From the NCBI RefSeq assembly GCF_010614805.1, contig NZ_JAAFZC010000001.1:1-64000 (forward strand): a stretch of 64,000 nucleotides of DNA, in the 5' to 3' direction. The translations under genes were made by a program, and so were the position numbers. Below the pieces are notes generated by a model. It worked only from the letters and a program-made list of their open reading frames with translations. It was not told the DNA's origin and ran no database searches. Within the stretch, counting starts at the first letter, position 1; every line of letters begins with the position of its first letter. Positions 34,402 through 44,214 of this stretch are shown here, one piece after another. The DNA is from Pseudooceanicola aestuarii. Lineage in GTDB: Bacteria; Pseudomonadota; Alphaproteobacteria; Rhodobacterales; Rhodobacteraceae.

Positions 34402-35277
34402 TCAGTCCGTCTCCACCACCAGGTCTTTGATCTGCCACCACTTTTCGACCGCCGCTTCATTCATTCGGATGGTCGGGCGGCGGGTCAGGCGCATATCGAC
34501 CGCCGCAAGGTCGCGTGCCAGCAATTCATGCACGCCGTCGATCGCGATGACCCGCTCCAGCGCCTGCACCGGGTTGTCCTCGGGCAACAGGATGCGCTGG
34601 CCCCGGTCCAGCACCACGTCCCACCGCCGATCACCCATGCGCACCATGCCGCGCAGCCGGTCGCCGATCGGGCCGGCAGCGCGGTGCAGGGCCAGCGCTT
34701 CGCCGACATTGTGCGGCTTGCCCTCCCCCGCCAGCAGGGGCAGATCGGGCCGCTGGCCCCGGGAACTCAGCGCGCCGGTCACGACGCCCTCTTCGTCCAC
34801 CAGAAACAGCCCGTCGCGGCCACGCCAGATGGCGACGGGAATCCGTTCGCGCACCGTGACCTGCAACACCCCGCCCTGCCGCAGCTGAAGGGAGGTGCTG
34901 GCCACGGCGGCCAGATCCTCGATCGTGGCGCGCATGCCGTCCAGATCCAGGTCAAAGGAGGTCATCGGCAGGTCCAGCTGCGTCACCTCGCGGATATCCT
35001 GCTGCGTCTCGGCAGTGGCGCCCTCGATTGCCATCGAGTTCACCATGAATTCCGGCCGCGTTTCGAAGGCGCTGCGCCATTCGGCGATCTGCAAGACCAC
35101 CGCGTCGCGGCGCGCATCATTGGCCATGTAACCAAAGACGGCGCCCGCCGACACAGCGGCGGGCAGAATGATGCGCAATGCCAGACGATAACCCGGCGTC
35201 AGCATCATGCGCTGCAACCGGTAAGACCAGCGGGACGGGGCCGGATCGGCGGATCTCTCGCGTCTTACCTTCCGCAT
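34402..35277 (-). CDS. ftsQ: cell division protein FtsQ
   Basis: A 291-residue bitopic divisome protein that connects early and late division proteins. A basic cytoplasmic N-terminus (about 1-32) leads to one membrane helix ([20 protein letters not shown], about 32-51), a POTRA domain (about 75-145) and the FtsQ beta domain up to the C-terminus ([18 protein letters not shown]). The ATG lies inside the end of ddl (13-bp overlap). The order ddl-ftsQ-ftsA-ftsZ is the standard end of the dcw cluster. Confidence 0.95.
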   Translation of the reverse strand: MRKVRRERSADPAPSRWSYRLQRMMLTPGYRLALRIILPAAVSAGAVFGYMANDARRDAVVLQIAEWRSAFETRPEFMVNSMAIEGATAETQQDIREVTQLDLPMTSFDLDLDGMRATIEDLAAVASTSLQLRQGGVLQVTVRERIPVAIWRGRDGLFLVDEEGVVTGALSSRGQRPDLPLLAGEGKPHNVGEALALHRAAGPIGDRLRGMVRMGDRRWDVVLDRGQRILLPEDNPVQALERVIAIDGVHELLARDLAAVDMRLTRRPTIRMNEAAVEKWWQIKDLVVETD

Positions 35278-36185
35278 GAGGCGTCCTCCACCATCCAGCG
35301 GCACAACGCACCAAAGCCCGAGCCATCGACCTGCGCCTGTTCCGGCGTCAGGGACGTCGGCGTCATGCCGGGTTGGGTGTTGGTCTCCAGAATGAAGATA
35401 CCCGCGACGCCGCGCGCCTCGTCCCAACGGAAATCGGAGCGCGACACCCCCCGGCACCCCAGGGCCCGGTGAGCCCGCAGCGCATAGTCGCGGCAGGCAT
35501 CGGAAATTTCGGCCGGGATCTCCGCCGGGCAGACGTGGCGCGATCCGCCGGGCGTATATTTCGCCGCGTAATCGTACCATCCTTCCGACAGGATATCGGT
35601 CACCGCAAAGGCATAGTCGCCGCGCACGGAAACCGTCAGCTCCCGCCCCGGCAGATAGGTTTCCACCAGCACGGTGTCGGGCATCTCGGGGCTCAACTGC
35701 GGCGGGGCGTTGGCGCCGTCATGCACCAGGTACACCCCGACCGAGGAGCCTTCGTTGTTGGGCTTCACCACGTAGGGCGGTGTCATGACGTGGCGGGCCA
35801 TCACCTCCGTCCGGGGGGCCAGCAGGCTGTCGGCGACCGGCAGGCCGGCGCTGCGAAAGACCTCCTTGGAGCGGGTCTTGTCCATCGCCAGGGCCGAGGC
35901 CAGCACCCCGGAATGCGTATAGGGCAGGCCCATCCATTCCAGCAGCCCCTGCACACATCCGTCCTCCCCCCACCGGCCATGCAGGGCGTTGAAGACGACA
36001 TCGGGGGAAATCTCGGCAAGGCGCGCAGCAAGATCGGGGCCGGCATCGACCTCCACGACCTCGAATCCTTCGTCCCGCAAGGCGATGGCGCATTCGCGCC
36101 CCGTGGACAGGGAGACCTCCCGCTCTGCGGAGGGGCCACCCATCACGACTGCCACCTTGGGGGTTGTCCTGCCCGACGAACCCAC
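35265..36185 (-). CDS. ddl: D-alanine--D-alanine ligase
   Basis: A 306-residue ATP-grasp enzyme that joins two D-alanines for the peptidoglycan stem peptide. Motifs include [20 protein letters not shown] at the N-terminus, the ATP-binding loop [16 protein letters not shown], and the C-terminal metal site [16 protein letters not shown]. The GTG at 36185 fits family alignment and has GAGG about 9 nt upstream. An ATG at 36239 would add 18 residues unlike Ddl. It is 124 bp downstream of murB, and that gap has a GCCCC/GGGGC hairpin (36260-36276). Confidence 0.95.
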   Translation of the reverse strand: MGSSGRTTPKVAVVMGGPSAEREVSLSTGRECAIALRDEGFEVVEVDAGPDLAARLAEISPDVVFNALHGRWGEDGCVQGLLEWMGLPYTHSGVLASALAMDKTRSKEVFRSAGLPVADSLLAPRTEVMARHVMTPPYVVKPNNEGSSVGVYLVHDGANAPPQLSPEMPDTVLVETYLPGRELTVSVRGDYAFAVTDILSEGWYDYAAKYTPGGSRHVCPAEIPAEISDACRDYALRAHRALGCRGVSRSDFRWDEARGVAGIFILETNTQPGMTPTSLTPEQAQVDGSGFGALCRWMVEDASCGR

Positions 36186-36309
36186 GTTGCATTGCCTCAA
36201 TGTGCCGGATCTTTGATCCGATCGTTGGCGGGCGCGCACGCCCTGATTATTCCGAGACGGCCCCTTTTTCCGGGGCTTTACGCCTCAACCCATGCGGGCA
36301 AACCTGACG

Positions 36310-37242
36310 TCAATTAGACGCCGGATCACCGACCCGCATGATTTCCCATTCTAACGCTATTCCGCGCGCATTAAAAACCCTTTTTCTGACCTCTTCGCCC
36401 AGCCCTTCCAGCTCCGCCGCCGTGGCATCGCCGGTGTTGATCAGGAAATTGGAATGCTTTTCGCTCATCTGGGCGCCGCCCCGCCGGGCGCCGCGCATTC
36501 CGGCCTCGTCAATGACTTTCCACGCCTTCAGATCATGCACGTCATCGGCGCGCCCGGTACTGGAAAACCCGGCAGGATTGCGAAAGGTCGACCCGGCGGT
36601 GCGGTCCTTTGTGGGCTGGGTCGCATCGCGCTTGGCCAGCTGAGCGTCCATCCGGGCGGCCAGCGCCTCGGGCTGTCCTTCGGGTGCGTTGAACATGGCC
36701 TCCACCAGCACCCAGCCCTCTGGCAAGGTGGTCTGGCGATAGCTGAATTCCAGATCGGCGGGCCGCAGGGTCCGTACCTCGCCCGTGCGGCTGATCGCGC
36801 GCACCGTGTGCAGCACATCGGCTGTGTAGGTGCCATAGCAGCCCGCGTTCATCCGCACCGCCCCGCCGATGGTTCCGGGAATCGTGCGCAGGAAGGTCAG
36901 GTCGCGACCGGCCTCCGCCGCACGGCGGGCGACGCGGGAATCCAGCGCCGCCGCTCCGGCCCGCACCAGCGCCCCCGTGGCATCGATACCATTGAACCCG
37001 CGCCCCAACCGGATCACCACGCCGCGCAACCCGCCATCGCGCACGATCAGGTTCGACCCCACGCCCATGGGAAAGACCGGCACGTCGGGGTCCAGGGCGG
37101 CCAGGAAATCGGCAAGATCCTGTTCGTCCGCGGGTTGAAACAACCATTCAGCCGGACCGCCAACCCGCAACCAGGTGAGGGAGGCCAGATCCCGTTCCGC
37201 CGTCAGGCGACCCCGGACAGAGATATCTTGCGGCGCGCTCAT
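36310..37242 (-). CDS. murB: UDP-N-acetylenolpyruvoylglucosamine reductase MurB
   Basis: A 310-residue FAD enzyme that reduces UDP-GlcNAc-enolpyruvate to UDP-MurNAc. The FAD domain includes [18 protein letters not shown] and [13 protein letters not shown]. The substrate side includes [23 protein letters not shown]-terminal Glu is in [13 protein letters not shown]. This is the shorter type II form. Its ATG at 37242 overlaps the stop of the upstream DUF2484 gene (ATGA); the open frame upstream is only a shadow of that gene. Confidence 0.96.
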   Translation of the reverse strand: MSAPQDISVRGRLTAERDLASLTWLRVGGPAEWLFQPADEQDLADFLAALDPDVPVFPMGVGSNLIVRDGGLRGVVIRLGRGFNGIDATGALVRAGAAALDSRVARRAAEAGRDLTFLRTIPGTIGGAVRMNAGCYGTYTADVLHTVRAISRTGEVRTLRPADLEFSYRQTTLPEGWVLVEAMFNAPEGQPEALAARMDAQLAKRDATQPTKDRTAGSTFRNPAGFSSTGRADDVHDLKAWKVIDEAGMRGARRGGAQMSEKHSNFLINTGDATAAELEGLGEEVRKRVFNARGIALEWEIMRVGDPASN

Positions 37243-37532
37243 TCGCCGGGCTCCGGATTGGCCGCGGCAGAGGAGGACGACCCAGCACCGGACAGGCGGC
37301 GGCGCAGCCAGCGGGCCAGGTAGATCACCGGCCAGCGCAACATCGACATCGCCGCGCCCAGGATCAGCAACCCGACCCAGGGACCGTGCTGCCAGACCAC
37401 CATGCCCAGCACCGGAATGCCCAGCACGATCAATGCATAGGCACGCGACCAATGGTCATCGCGCGACGGGATCATGGCCGCCACGTTGGCCGCAACGGCC
37501 CAGCACGCGGCCAGGATCAGCGACAGGCTCAT
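37239..37532 (-). CDS. DUF2484 small membrane protein (copy 2)
   Basis: A 97-residue protein with about three hydrophobic segments: one at the N-terminus ([19 protein letters not shown]), one near 33-46, and one near 50-70. A short basic, Ser/Ala-rich tail follows. It resembles its upstream neighbour: both begin SLS and share HGPW-GL and an SM-R-P-IY pattern. DUF2484 genes lie in the dcw cluster of Rhodobacterales, and no function is known to me. It overlaps the neighbour and murB by ATGA at both ends, so it is tightly tied to cell-wall gene expression. Confidence 0.88.
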   Translation of the reverse strand: MSLSLILAACWAVAANVAAMIPSRDDHWSRAYALIVLGIPVLGMVVWQHGPWVGLLILGAAMSMLRWPVIYLARWLRRRLSGAGSSSSAAANPEPGE

Positions 37533-37807
37533 CCCCGGTGCTCCGGCACCGCCAGCCGAACCTCTTCGGCAGAATGGCCGCGCGCCCGGCGCAGGAAATA
37601 GATCAATGGGTTGCGGAACATGGAGGCAAAGGCCAGCAGCGCCGCCAGCCCGGCCCAGGGCCCATGCTCCAGCGTCAGGAACCCCATCAACAGCGGGGCC
37701 GCCACCAGCAATGTCATGCCCGGCCCGTATTGGCGCTGCATTGGCAACATGGCGGTGCCCGCCGCCGCCAGTACCCAGGTTGCCCCTGCGATCACCGATA
37801 AACTCAT
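37529..37807 (-). CDS. DUF2484 small membrane protein (copy 1)
   Basis: A 92-residue membrane protein, paralogous to the next gene. It has a hydrophobic start (SLSVIAGATWVLAAAGTAML), a second segment near 30-46, then LEHGPWAGLAALLAFASMFR and RNPLIYFLRRARG. The ATG has a near-perfect AGGAGG site, the best in the cluster, suggesting strong translation. It starts 58 bp after murC and overlaps the second copy by ATGA. An inner-membrane role beside Mur enzymes is inferred from context only. Confidence 0.88.
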   Translation of the reverse strand: MSLSVIAGATWVLAAAGTAMLPMQRQYGPGMTLLVAAPLLMGFLTLEHGPWAGLAALLAFASMFRNPLIYFLRRARGHSAEEVRLAVPEHRG

Positions 37808-37865
37808 GCCCTGCCTCCTTTTCGTTGGTCTTGTTCTTGGTCTTTTGCGTTGTGTCGCGGGACCC

Positions 37866-39263
37866 CTACCCCGCCAGCCGTTTCGGCAAACCGTTCGCCC
37901 AGGCCGAGATCGTGCCGGCGCCCAGACAAACCACCATGTCGCCCGGACGTGCTTCGGCGCGTGCCAGCGCCTCCAGGTCGTCTTCGGTGTCGATGGCGCG
38001 GGCGGCGCGGTGGCCATGGGCGATCAGCCCGGCCACCAGATCGTCGCGCCCGGCGCCGGGGATCGGATCCTCCCCCGCCGCGTAGACCGGGGCGATGGCG
38101 ACCACATCGGCCTCGTTGAAACAGGCGCAGAAATCGTCGAACAGCGAATGCAGCCGGGTAAAGCGGTGCGGCTGGTGCACCGCGATCACCCGGCCTTCGG
38201 TGGCCTGGCGCGCCGCTTTCAGCACGGCGGCGATTTCGACCGGATGATGGCCGTAATCGTCGATCACCGTGACACCGCCGACTTCGCCGACCTTGGTAAA
38301 GCGGCGGTTGACCCCGCCAAAGGCCGCCAGCGCGGCACGGATCTCGTTCCGCTTCATGCCCAGATGCCGCGCCACGGCCACGGCCGACAGCGCGTTCGAG
38401 ACATTGTGATCACCGGGCATCGGCAGGGTGCAGTCTTCGATCACCCGATCTTCGGCCTGCAACACCACGTCGAAATGCGCGACACCCCCCTTGTAGTGCA
38501 GGTTCACCGCCCGCACGTCGGCCTGGGCGTTGAAGCCATAGGTGACGACACGGCGGTCGGTGATCTTGCCCACAAGGCTCTGAACCTCGGCATGATCGGT
38601 GCAGCAGACGGCCAGACCGTAGAACGGGATATTGGACACGAAATCCAGAAAGCCCCGGCGCAGGGCGTCGAAATCGCCCCAATGGTCCATATGCTCGGGA
38701 TCGATATTGGTGACGATGGCGATGGTGGCGGGCAGGCGATTGAAGGTGCCGTCGCTTTCATCGGCTTCCACCACCATCCATTCGCCCAGGCCCACCCGCG
38801 CGTTGGAGCCATAAGCATGGATGATCCCGCCATTCACCACGGTGGGGTCGAAGCGCCCCGCATCCAGCAGCGTGGCCACCATGGTGGTGGTCGTCGTCTT
38901 GCCATGGGTACCAGCGACAGCGATGTTGGATTTCAGGCGCATCAGCTCGGCCAGCATCTCCGCCCGGCGCACGACGGGCAGGCCACGGCGGCGCGCCTCG
39001 TCCAGCTCGGGGTTGCCCGGCTTGATCGCGGTGGAGATCACCACGACCTCCGCCTGTGCCAGGTTTTCAGCCTTCTGGCCCTCGAACACATGCGCGCCCA
39101 GCCCTGCCAGCCGCTCCGTGATCTTGGTCGCCTTCAGATCCGACCCCTGCACGGAATATCCGTGATTCAGCAGAACCTCCGCGATACCGGACATCCCGAT
39201 GCCGCCGATGCCGACGAAATGAATGGGGCCGACGTCTCCGGGCAATTTGGTGGCTGCGTTCAC
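37866..39263 (-). CDS. murC: UDP-N-acetylmuramate--L-alanine ligase MurC
   Basis: A 465-residue Mur ligase that adds L-alanine to UDP-MurNAc using ATP. The N-terminal Rossmann domain has [19 protein letters not shown], the ATP site is [19 protein letters not shown], and the C-terminal domain contains DYGHHPVEI. The start is the GTG of [10 protein letters not shown] (39263), which overlaps the murG stop (GTGA). The larger open frame to 39755 lies inside murG and is a shadow. It is followed by the DUF2484 pair and murB. Confidence 0.96.
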   Translation of the reverse strand: MNAATKLPGDVGPIHFVGIGGIGMSGIAEVLLNHGYSVQGSDLKATKITERLAGLGAHVFEGQKAENLAQAEVVVISTAIKPGNPELDEARRRGLPVVRRAEMLAELMRLKSNIAVAGTHGKTTTTTMVATLLDAGRFDPTVVNGGIIHAYGSNARVGLGEWMVVEADESDGTFNRLPATIAIVTNIDPEHMDHWGDFDALRRGFLDFVSNIPFYGLAVCCTDHAEVQSLVGKITDRRVVTYGFNAQADVRAVNLHYKGGVAHFDVVLQAEDRVIEDCTLPMPGDHNVSNALSAVAVARHLGMKRNEIRAALAAFGGVNRRFTKVGEVGGVTVIDDYGHHPVEIAAVLKAARQATEGRVIAVHQPHRFTRLHSLFDDFCACFNEADVVAIAPVYAAGEDPIPGAGRDDLVAGLIAHGHRAARAIDTEDDLEALARAEARPGDMVVCLGAGTISAWANGLPKRLAG

Positions 39264-40396
39264 GTAGGATCCTCTTGGTCGTGTGTCGGTGCATCCGGCG
39301 CGGGCGGCAGGGCGAGGGTCTCCACCATGTCGGCCAGATCCTGCGCGGCCTCGGGCCGACCCTGCGCCAGCGCGGCATGGGCCATGGCCAGCGCGCCGTC
39401 GGGATTGTCCAGGACCAGCGCCATCTGCTCGGCCAATGCCTCGGGGGTGAAGTGTTTCTCCGGCATCAGGATCGCGGCCCCGGCGCCGACAAGACCGCGC
39501 GCATTGGCCGATTGCTCGTCTCGGATGGCGCGGGCCAGCGGGACCAGGATCGACGGGCGCCCGATCACCGACAGATCCGCCACGGTCGACGCGCCTGAGC
39601 GGGTGATCACCAACTGCGCCTCCGACATGCGGCGGGGCACGTCGTGAAAGAACGGCTGCACATCGGCATTGATTCCGGCCTCGGCATAGGCGGTGGCGAC
39701 GCGGTCGTGATCCTCGGGCCGGGCCTGATGGTTGACGCGAATGTTGCGCCGCCACAATTCGGGCAGCTGCGCAATGGCGGCGGGCACCACGTCCGACAGG
39801 ATCCGCGCGCCCTGCGATCCGCCCATCACCAGCAGCGACATCGGATAATCGCCGGGCACGATATAGGGGGCGCCGGCCTTGTCGTGGATGGCGCGGCGGA
39901 CGGGATTGCCGACGTGTACGGCCTCCACCCCGTCGGGCAGGTCGGTTGGCCAGGTGCCGCAGGCGACGGCGCTGACGCGGCGGGCAAAGATCTGGTTCAC
40001 CCGGCCCAGCACGCCGTTCTGTTCGTGGATCATGCGCGGCAACCGCAACAGCGTCGCCGCCGCCATCGCCGGGATCGCCGGATAGCCGCCAAAGCCGATG
40101 ACAGCCGCCGGGCGGTCCTGCACCATCCGGGCAAAGGCCGCCGCCACACCGCCCGCGATGCGGAACGGCACGGAGGCGCGGGCCAGCAGCCCGCCGCGCG
40201 CAAAGGTGGCGGAAGCGATCTGTTCAACCTCCACCGTGTGGGGGAACCCGCCGGTATAGCGGGCACCGCGCGCATCGGTGGACAGTTTCACCCGCCAGCC
40301 GCGATGCAGCATCTGTTCGGCCAGCGCCTGAGCCGGGAACATGTGACCGCCGGTGCCGCCGGCTGCGATGACCAGAAGGGGACGCGTGGTGTTCAT
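39260..40396 (-). CDS. murG: UDP-GlcNAc:lipid I transferase MurG
   Basis: A 378-residue GT-B glycosyltransferase that converts lipid I to lipid II on the inner face of the membrane. It shows the N-terminal glycine loop [40 protein letters not shown], the central loop [13 protein letters not shown], and the UDP-GlcNAc site [11 protein letters not shown]. The last 25 or so residues ([15 protein letters not shown]) are a short tail. It overlaps ftsW by ATGA and murC by GTGA. Confidence 0.97.
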   Translation of the reverse strand: MNTTRPLLVIAAGGTGGHMFPAQALAEQMLHRGWRVKLSTDARGARYTGGFPHTVEVEQIASATFARGGLLARASVPFRIAGGVAAAFARMVQDRPAAVIGFGGYPAIPAMAAATLLRLPRMIHEQNGVLGRVNQIFARRVSAVACGTWPTDLPDGVEAVHVGNPVRRAIHDKAGAPYIVPGDYPMSLLVMGGSQGARILSDVVPAAIAQLPELWRRNIRVNHQARPEDHDRVATAYAEAGINADVQPFFHDVPRRMSEAQLVITRSGASTVADLSVIGRPSILVPLARAIRDEQSANARGLVGAGAAILMPEKHFTPEALAEQMALVLDNPDGALAMAHAALAQGRPEAAQDLADMVETLALPPAPDAPTHDQEDPT

Positions 40397-41559
40397 CGGG
40401 GGCGCCTCGCCAGAATATCGCCGATCTCGCCCTGCGGCCGCGATCGGGTAAAGGCCAGCAACATGCCTACGGCAATACCGCTGGCAATCACCGAAGAGCC
40501 GCCGTAGCTGACGAATGGCAGGGTCATCCCCTTGGCCGGCAGCAGGCGCACGGCCACGCCCATGTTGATGATCGCCTGGATGCCGAACATCGCCGCCAGC
40601 CCGGTCCCCGCCAGCCGGATAAAGGGATCACGCTCGCGCATCAGGCGCAGGAAGGACCGGCCGACGATCGCGCCATAGAGCGCGATGATCACCAGCACCA
40701 GCACCAGGCCGTATTCCTCGGCCGCGACCGCGATGATGAAATCGGTATGGGCATCGGGCAGCGACATCTTCACCTGCCCCTCGCCCACACCGACGCCGAA
40801 ATAGCCGCCCTCGCGAATGGCGTTGGTGGCATAGCCCAGCTGGGTGCGCGGATCGACATCCGCGCTCAGGAAGCCGTCGATGCGGCGGGCGAAATGCTCT
40901 GACTGATTATAGGCGAAACTGCCGCCGGCCACGACCAGCCCGGCCACGACCACCAGCAGCCCCATTGGAGCGCCGGCGATGAAGAACATCACCGCCCAGC
41001 CGAACAGGATCAGGCTGGCTTGGCCGAAATCCGGTTGCAGCGCCAGCAGCAGGACCACCGTCACCGCCAGCGCAAAGGACAAGAGCCGCCCCGGCGGGCC
41101 GTTCAGGTCCGCGCTGGCCGCCAGCAGCCAAGCCGCGATGACCACGAACATCGGCTTCAGGAATTCCGACGGCTGGAAGGAGCCGAAGCCCAGCGAATAC
41201 CAGCGCACCGCGCCCTTGCCGAAATCGGTACCGAAGAAGGGCAGCAGCACCAACCCCACAAGCGCCAGCACGAACCCCACGACGCCGAGGCGCCGCACCA
41301 GGTTCGGTGGCATCATCGAGGTCAGGAACAGCGCGATCAGCGCCAGCGTGCCGAACACCGCCTGCCGCTGCACGTAGTGGAACGGGCCGTAGCCGTTCTT
41401 TGCCGCCAGCGGAGGAGAGGCCGCAAGCCCCAGCAAAATCCCGATCCCGAACAATCCCAACACGAATGTCAGGGACCATTTGTCGATTGTCCGCCACCAT
41501 TTGGGTATGACCGGCTCTCCATCCCGCACGGGGATGGAACCGTAGACCATGTCTGTCAT
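40393..41559 (-). CDS. ftsW: SEDS-family septal glycan polymerase FtsW
   Basis: A 388-residue polytopic membrane protein of the SEDS family, which polymerises septal peptidoglycan with its cognate class B PBP. About ten hydrophobic segments are visible. Conserved blocks are [19 protein letters not shown], the catalytic-loop region [10 protein letters not shown] with the key Asp, and [14 protein letters not shown] near the C-terminus. Start chosen at the ATG at 41559, with GAGG 11-14 nt upstream; MVYGS four codons later is a possible alternative. It is the first gene of the visible dcw run, transcribed divergently from the glycosyltransferase. Confidence 0.95.
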   Translation of the reverse strand: MTDMVYGSIPVRDGEPVIPKWWRTIDKWSLTFVLGLFGIGILLGLAASPPLAAKNGYGPFHYVQRQAVFGTLALIALFLTSMMPPNLVRRLGVVGFVLALVGLVLLPFFGTDFGKGAVRWYSLGFGSFQPSEFLKPMFVVIAAWLLAASADLNGPPGRLLSFALAVTVVLLLALQPDFGQASLILFGWAVMFFIAGAPMGLLVVVAGLVVAGGSFAYNQSEHFARRIDGFLSADVDPRTQLGYATNAIREGGYFGVGVGEGQVKMSLPDAHTDFIIAVAAEEYGLVLVLVIIALYGAIVGRSFLRLMRERDPFIRLAGTGLAAMFGIQAIINMGVAVRLLPAKGMTLPFVSYGGSSVIASGIAVGMLLAFTRSRPQGEIGDILARRPR

Positions 41560-41800
41560 TGGTCGCTCTGCCTCAAGCTGTCCCGCCCCTTTTCGGGGTC
41601 TCAACCTGAAGGATACCCAATAATTGCCAACAAGAGAAGCCTTGAAACCCCTTCATTTCCGCTATCTGGATGACGATTTGGTGCGTCTGCGGTCTCGTCG
41701 GGCGGGACGGCTACCGCGCAGGCCGGGCACAGGGCAGGAGGGGCGCCGGACTTGACCCCACGCGCCGCTTCCTCGACTTAGGCCCAAACGGGAGGCGTCG

Positions 41801-42862
41801 ATGCCAGAGCTCTTTGTCACCAATTTCAACCCCAAGTTCACCGGCGTCTCTGCCACGGCGGCAAATGTGCTGAAGGCGCAGATGCAACGGCATGACCTCG
41901 CCCTGGTTGGCCACCCCCTGCCCGGCGCCCCCGATCCGATCTCCCGCGCCGGCGCGCGACGCTTGTCGCGCCGTCCCTCCGGCGACAGGTCCTTTGCCAT
42001 CTGGCACGTTCGCCGCGATCCCGAGATGATATCGGCGCTTTGGGCGCGGGATGTGCTGCGCCTGCCGATCCGCATCGTCTTCACCTCGGCGGCGAAACAC
42101 CGGCATTCGGCCTTTCCGCGCTGGCTGATCGCGCGCATGGACGCGGTGATCGCCACCTCGCCCGAAGCGGCGGCGTTCTTTCCTGACGTGGCGGCGACGG
42201 CTTCCCACGGGGTTGACCTGTCGCGCTATGCCCCCGCGCCTGACCGGGCGGCGGCCTGGCGCGCCCTGGGCTACGGTGGGGATCGCGGCGTGGCGATCAT
42301 CGGGCGCGTGCGCCCGGAGAAGGGCACCGACATCTTTGTCGATGCAATGATCCGCCGGATGCAAACCGACGAAAGAACCACCGCGCTGGTCGTCGGGCTG
42401 GCCAAGGACAAGGACCAGCCGTTCCTGGCGGAGCTGAAGTCCCGCGTGACGCAGGCCGGGCTGGAGGGGCGGATCCTCTTCCTCGGTTTCATCGACCATG
42501 ACCTGCAAACCCGGCTGATGCCGGCGCTGTCTCTGGTGGTGAATGTCGCGCGCTATGAACCTTTCGGCATCGTGCCGGTGGAGGGGATGGGCGCGGGCAC
42601 CCCCTTTGTCTGTTCCGACACAGGATATTACCGCGAATTTTCCCATCAGGAGAGCTGCGGCCTGATCGTGCCCCCCGGCGATCCGGATGCGGCGGCGCAG
42701 GCTGTGGGCGCCCTGCTGGACGACCCCGACCGGCATGCGGCAATGGCCCGCGCCGCGCGCGACGCCGCCGTGGCCCACCACTCGATCGAGCGGGAGGCCG
42801 ATGCGATTTCAGACGTCTATGAGCGCCTCTGGGCGGGGCAGGATCTGGCGGTCCATCGCTGA
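41801..42862 (+). CDS. family-4 glycosyltransferase, possibly LPS core
   Basis: A 353-residue GT-B retaining glycosyltransferase. The N-terminal part begins ELFVTNFNPKFTGVSATAAN. The C-terminal GT4 domain (about 160-340) has AIIGRVRPEKGTDIFVDA and the acid site EPFGIVPVEGMGAGTP with the E-x7-E pattern. The opening resembles LpcC-type mannosyltransferases of the LPS core in alphaproteobacteria. That assignment is an inference. A GGGAGG site precedes the ATG. It stands alone after the dcw cluster, divergent from ftsW with a 241-bp gap. Confidence 0.85.
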   Translation: MPELFVTNFNPKFTGVSATAANVLKAQMQRHDLALVGHPLPGAPDPISRAGARRLSRRPSGDRSFAIWHVRRDPEMISALWARDVLRLPIRIVFTSAAKHRHSAFPRWLIARMDAVIATSPEAAAFFPDVAATASHGVDLSRYAPAPDRAAAWRALGYGGDRGVAIIGRVRPEKGTDIFVDAMIRRMQTDERTTALVVGLAKDKDQPFLAELKSRVTQAGLEGRILFLGFIDHDLQTRLMPALSLVVNVARYEPFGIVPVEGMGAGTPFVCSDTGYYREFSHQESCGLIVPPGDPDAAAQAVGALLDDPDRHAAMARAARDAAVAHHSIEREADAISDVYERLWAGQDLAVHR

Positions 42863-43048
42863 CGCCGCCCTGCCCCGTCGCGCTGCCCGCAATCCCGGAT
42901 GCGCGCGGCCCCGATCAGGCAGAGGCAATCGGATTGGCGCCGGTCAGCATGGCACCGCCCGGATCCGGACCTGATCCGTCAGAGCGCACCCCGCGCAGCG
43001 CCTGTTGCGACCGGACCCACCCGGCCCAGGCCGAGCGCCGGGCGCGGC

Positions 43049-44212
43049 TCAGGCCGCCGGCATCCGCTGTTCCACGATACCCGCCCACCAGGAGCAGCCT
43101 GCCGGGATGGCCTCGTCGTTGAAATTATAGGCCGGGTTGTGCACATCCGCGCTGTCGCCGTTGCCCACCAGGATATAGGCGCCGGGCCGTTCCTCCAGCA
43201 TATAGGCGAAATCCTCGCCCCCCATGGTCAGGTCGGCGAATTCGCAGCTGCCCGCGACCGAGGCCGCCACTTCGGCGGCGAATTCAGTCTGTTCCTCGGC
43301 ATTGACCATGCAGGGATAGCCGGGGATCCAGCGGATCTGCGCCTCTGCCCCCATCGCGGCGGCGGTGCCGCTTGCGATGGCCTTCAATCGCGTCTCTGCC
43401 AGGGCGCGGGATTCCGCGCTCATGGTGCGGATGGTGCCACGCAGGGTGACGCTGCCGGGGATGACGTTGAAGGCCTTGGAGGAGCTTTCGAACGAGGTGA
43501 CGGAAACGACGACCTGTTCCACCGGGTCGGCGTTGCGACTGGCGATGCTTTGCAGGGCCGTGACCATCTGGGAGGCGGCGACGATCGGATCCACTGTCTG
43601 GTTCGGCTTGGCCGCGTGGCCGCCATTGCCCTTCACCACGATTTCGAACTGATCGGTAGAGGCGAAGAACGGGCCGGAGCGGATGGCGAACTGGCCGGTA
43701 GGAATGCCGGGCCAATTGTGCATGCCGTAGACCTCGTTGATGTTCCAGCGGTCCATCATGCCGTCTTCGCACATCTCCCGGCCACCGCCGCCGCCCTCTT
43801 CGGCGGGCTGGAAGATGACAATGGCGGTGCCGTCGAAATTGCGCGTCTCCGCCAGATATTGCGCGGCGCCCAGCAGCATCGCGGTGTGCCCGTCATGGCC
43901 GCAGGCATGCATCGCGCCCGGAGTCCTTGAGGCATATTCGACGCCGGTTTCCTCGTGGATCGGCAGGGCGTCCATGTCGGCGCGCAGGCCGATCACCTTG
44001 CCCTTGGTGTCCGTCTTGCCCTTGATCACGCCGACAACCCCGGTGCGGCCGATGCCGGTGACGACCTCGTCACAGCCGAACGCGCGCAGTTTTTCGGCGA
44101 CGATGCCGGCGGTGCGATGGGTTTCGAACAGGATTTCGGGGTTCTCGTGAAGGTCACGGCGCCACCTGGTGATGTCGGATTGCAGCTCCGCGAAGCGGTT
44201 CTTTATGGGCAT
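43049..44212 (-). CDS. M20-family amidohydrolase (aminoacylase/hippurate hydrolase type)
   Basis: A 387-residue di-metal hydrolase that should remove an N-acyl group from an amino acid or a similar amide. Metal ligands are seen in MHACGHDGHTAML (His/Asp region), IFQPAEEGGGGG (catalytic and bridging Glu) and the C-terminal MGGEDFAYML. The lid domain with VKGNGGHAAKPNQTVDP is at about 185-300. The start has GAGG eight bases upstream and lies two bases after the ArgE-like gene stop. Position after a peptide transporter ATPase and another M20 enzyme suggests use of imported acylated peptides or amino acids. Confidence 0.93.
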   Translation of the reverse strand: MPIKNRFAELQSDITRWRRDLHENPEILFETHRTAGIVAEKLRAFGCDEVVTGIGRTGVVGVIKGKTDTKGKVIGLRADMDALPIHEETGVEYASRTPGAMHACGHDGHTAMLLGAAQYLAETRNFDGTAIVIFQPAEEGGGGGREMCEDGMMDRWNINEVYGMHNWPGIPTGQFAIRSGPFFASTDQFEIVVKGNGGHAAKPNQTVDPIVAASQMVTALQSIASRNADPVEQVVVSVTSFESSSKAFNVIPGSVTLRGTIRTMSAESRALAETRLKAIASGTAAAMGAEAQIRWIPGYPCMVNAEEQTEFAAEVAASVAGSCEFADLTMGGEDFAYMLEERPGAYILVGNGDSADVHNPAYNFNDEAIPAGCSWWAGIVEQRMPAA

Positions 44213-44214
44213 TG

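Noticed and set aside
41662..42156. Minus-strand open frame overlapping the glycosyltransferase
   Set aside because: Antisense to a GT4 gene with a complete motif set; Arg/Ser-rich with no domain.
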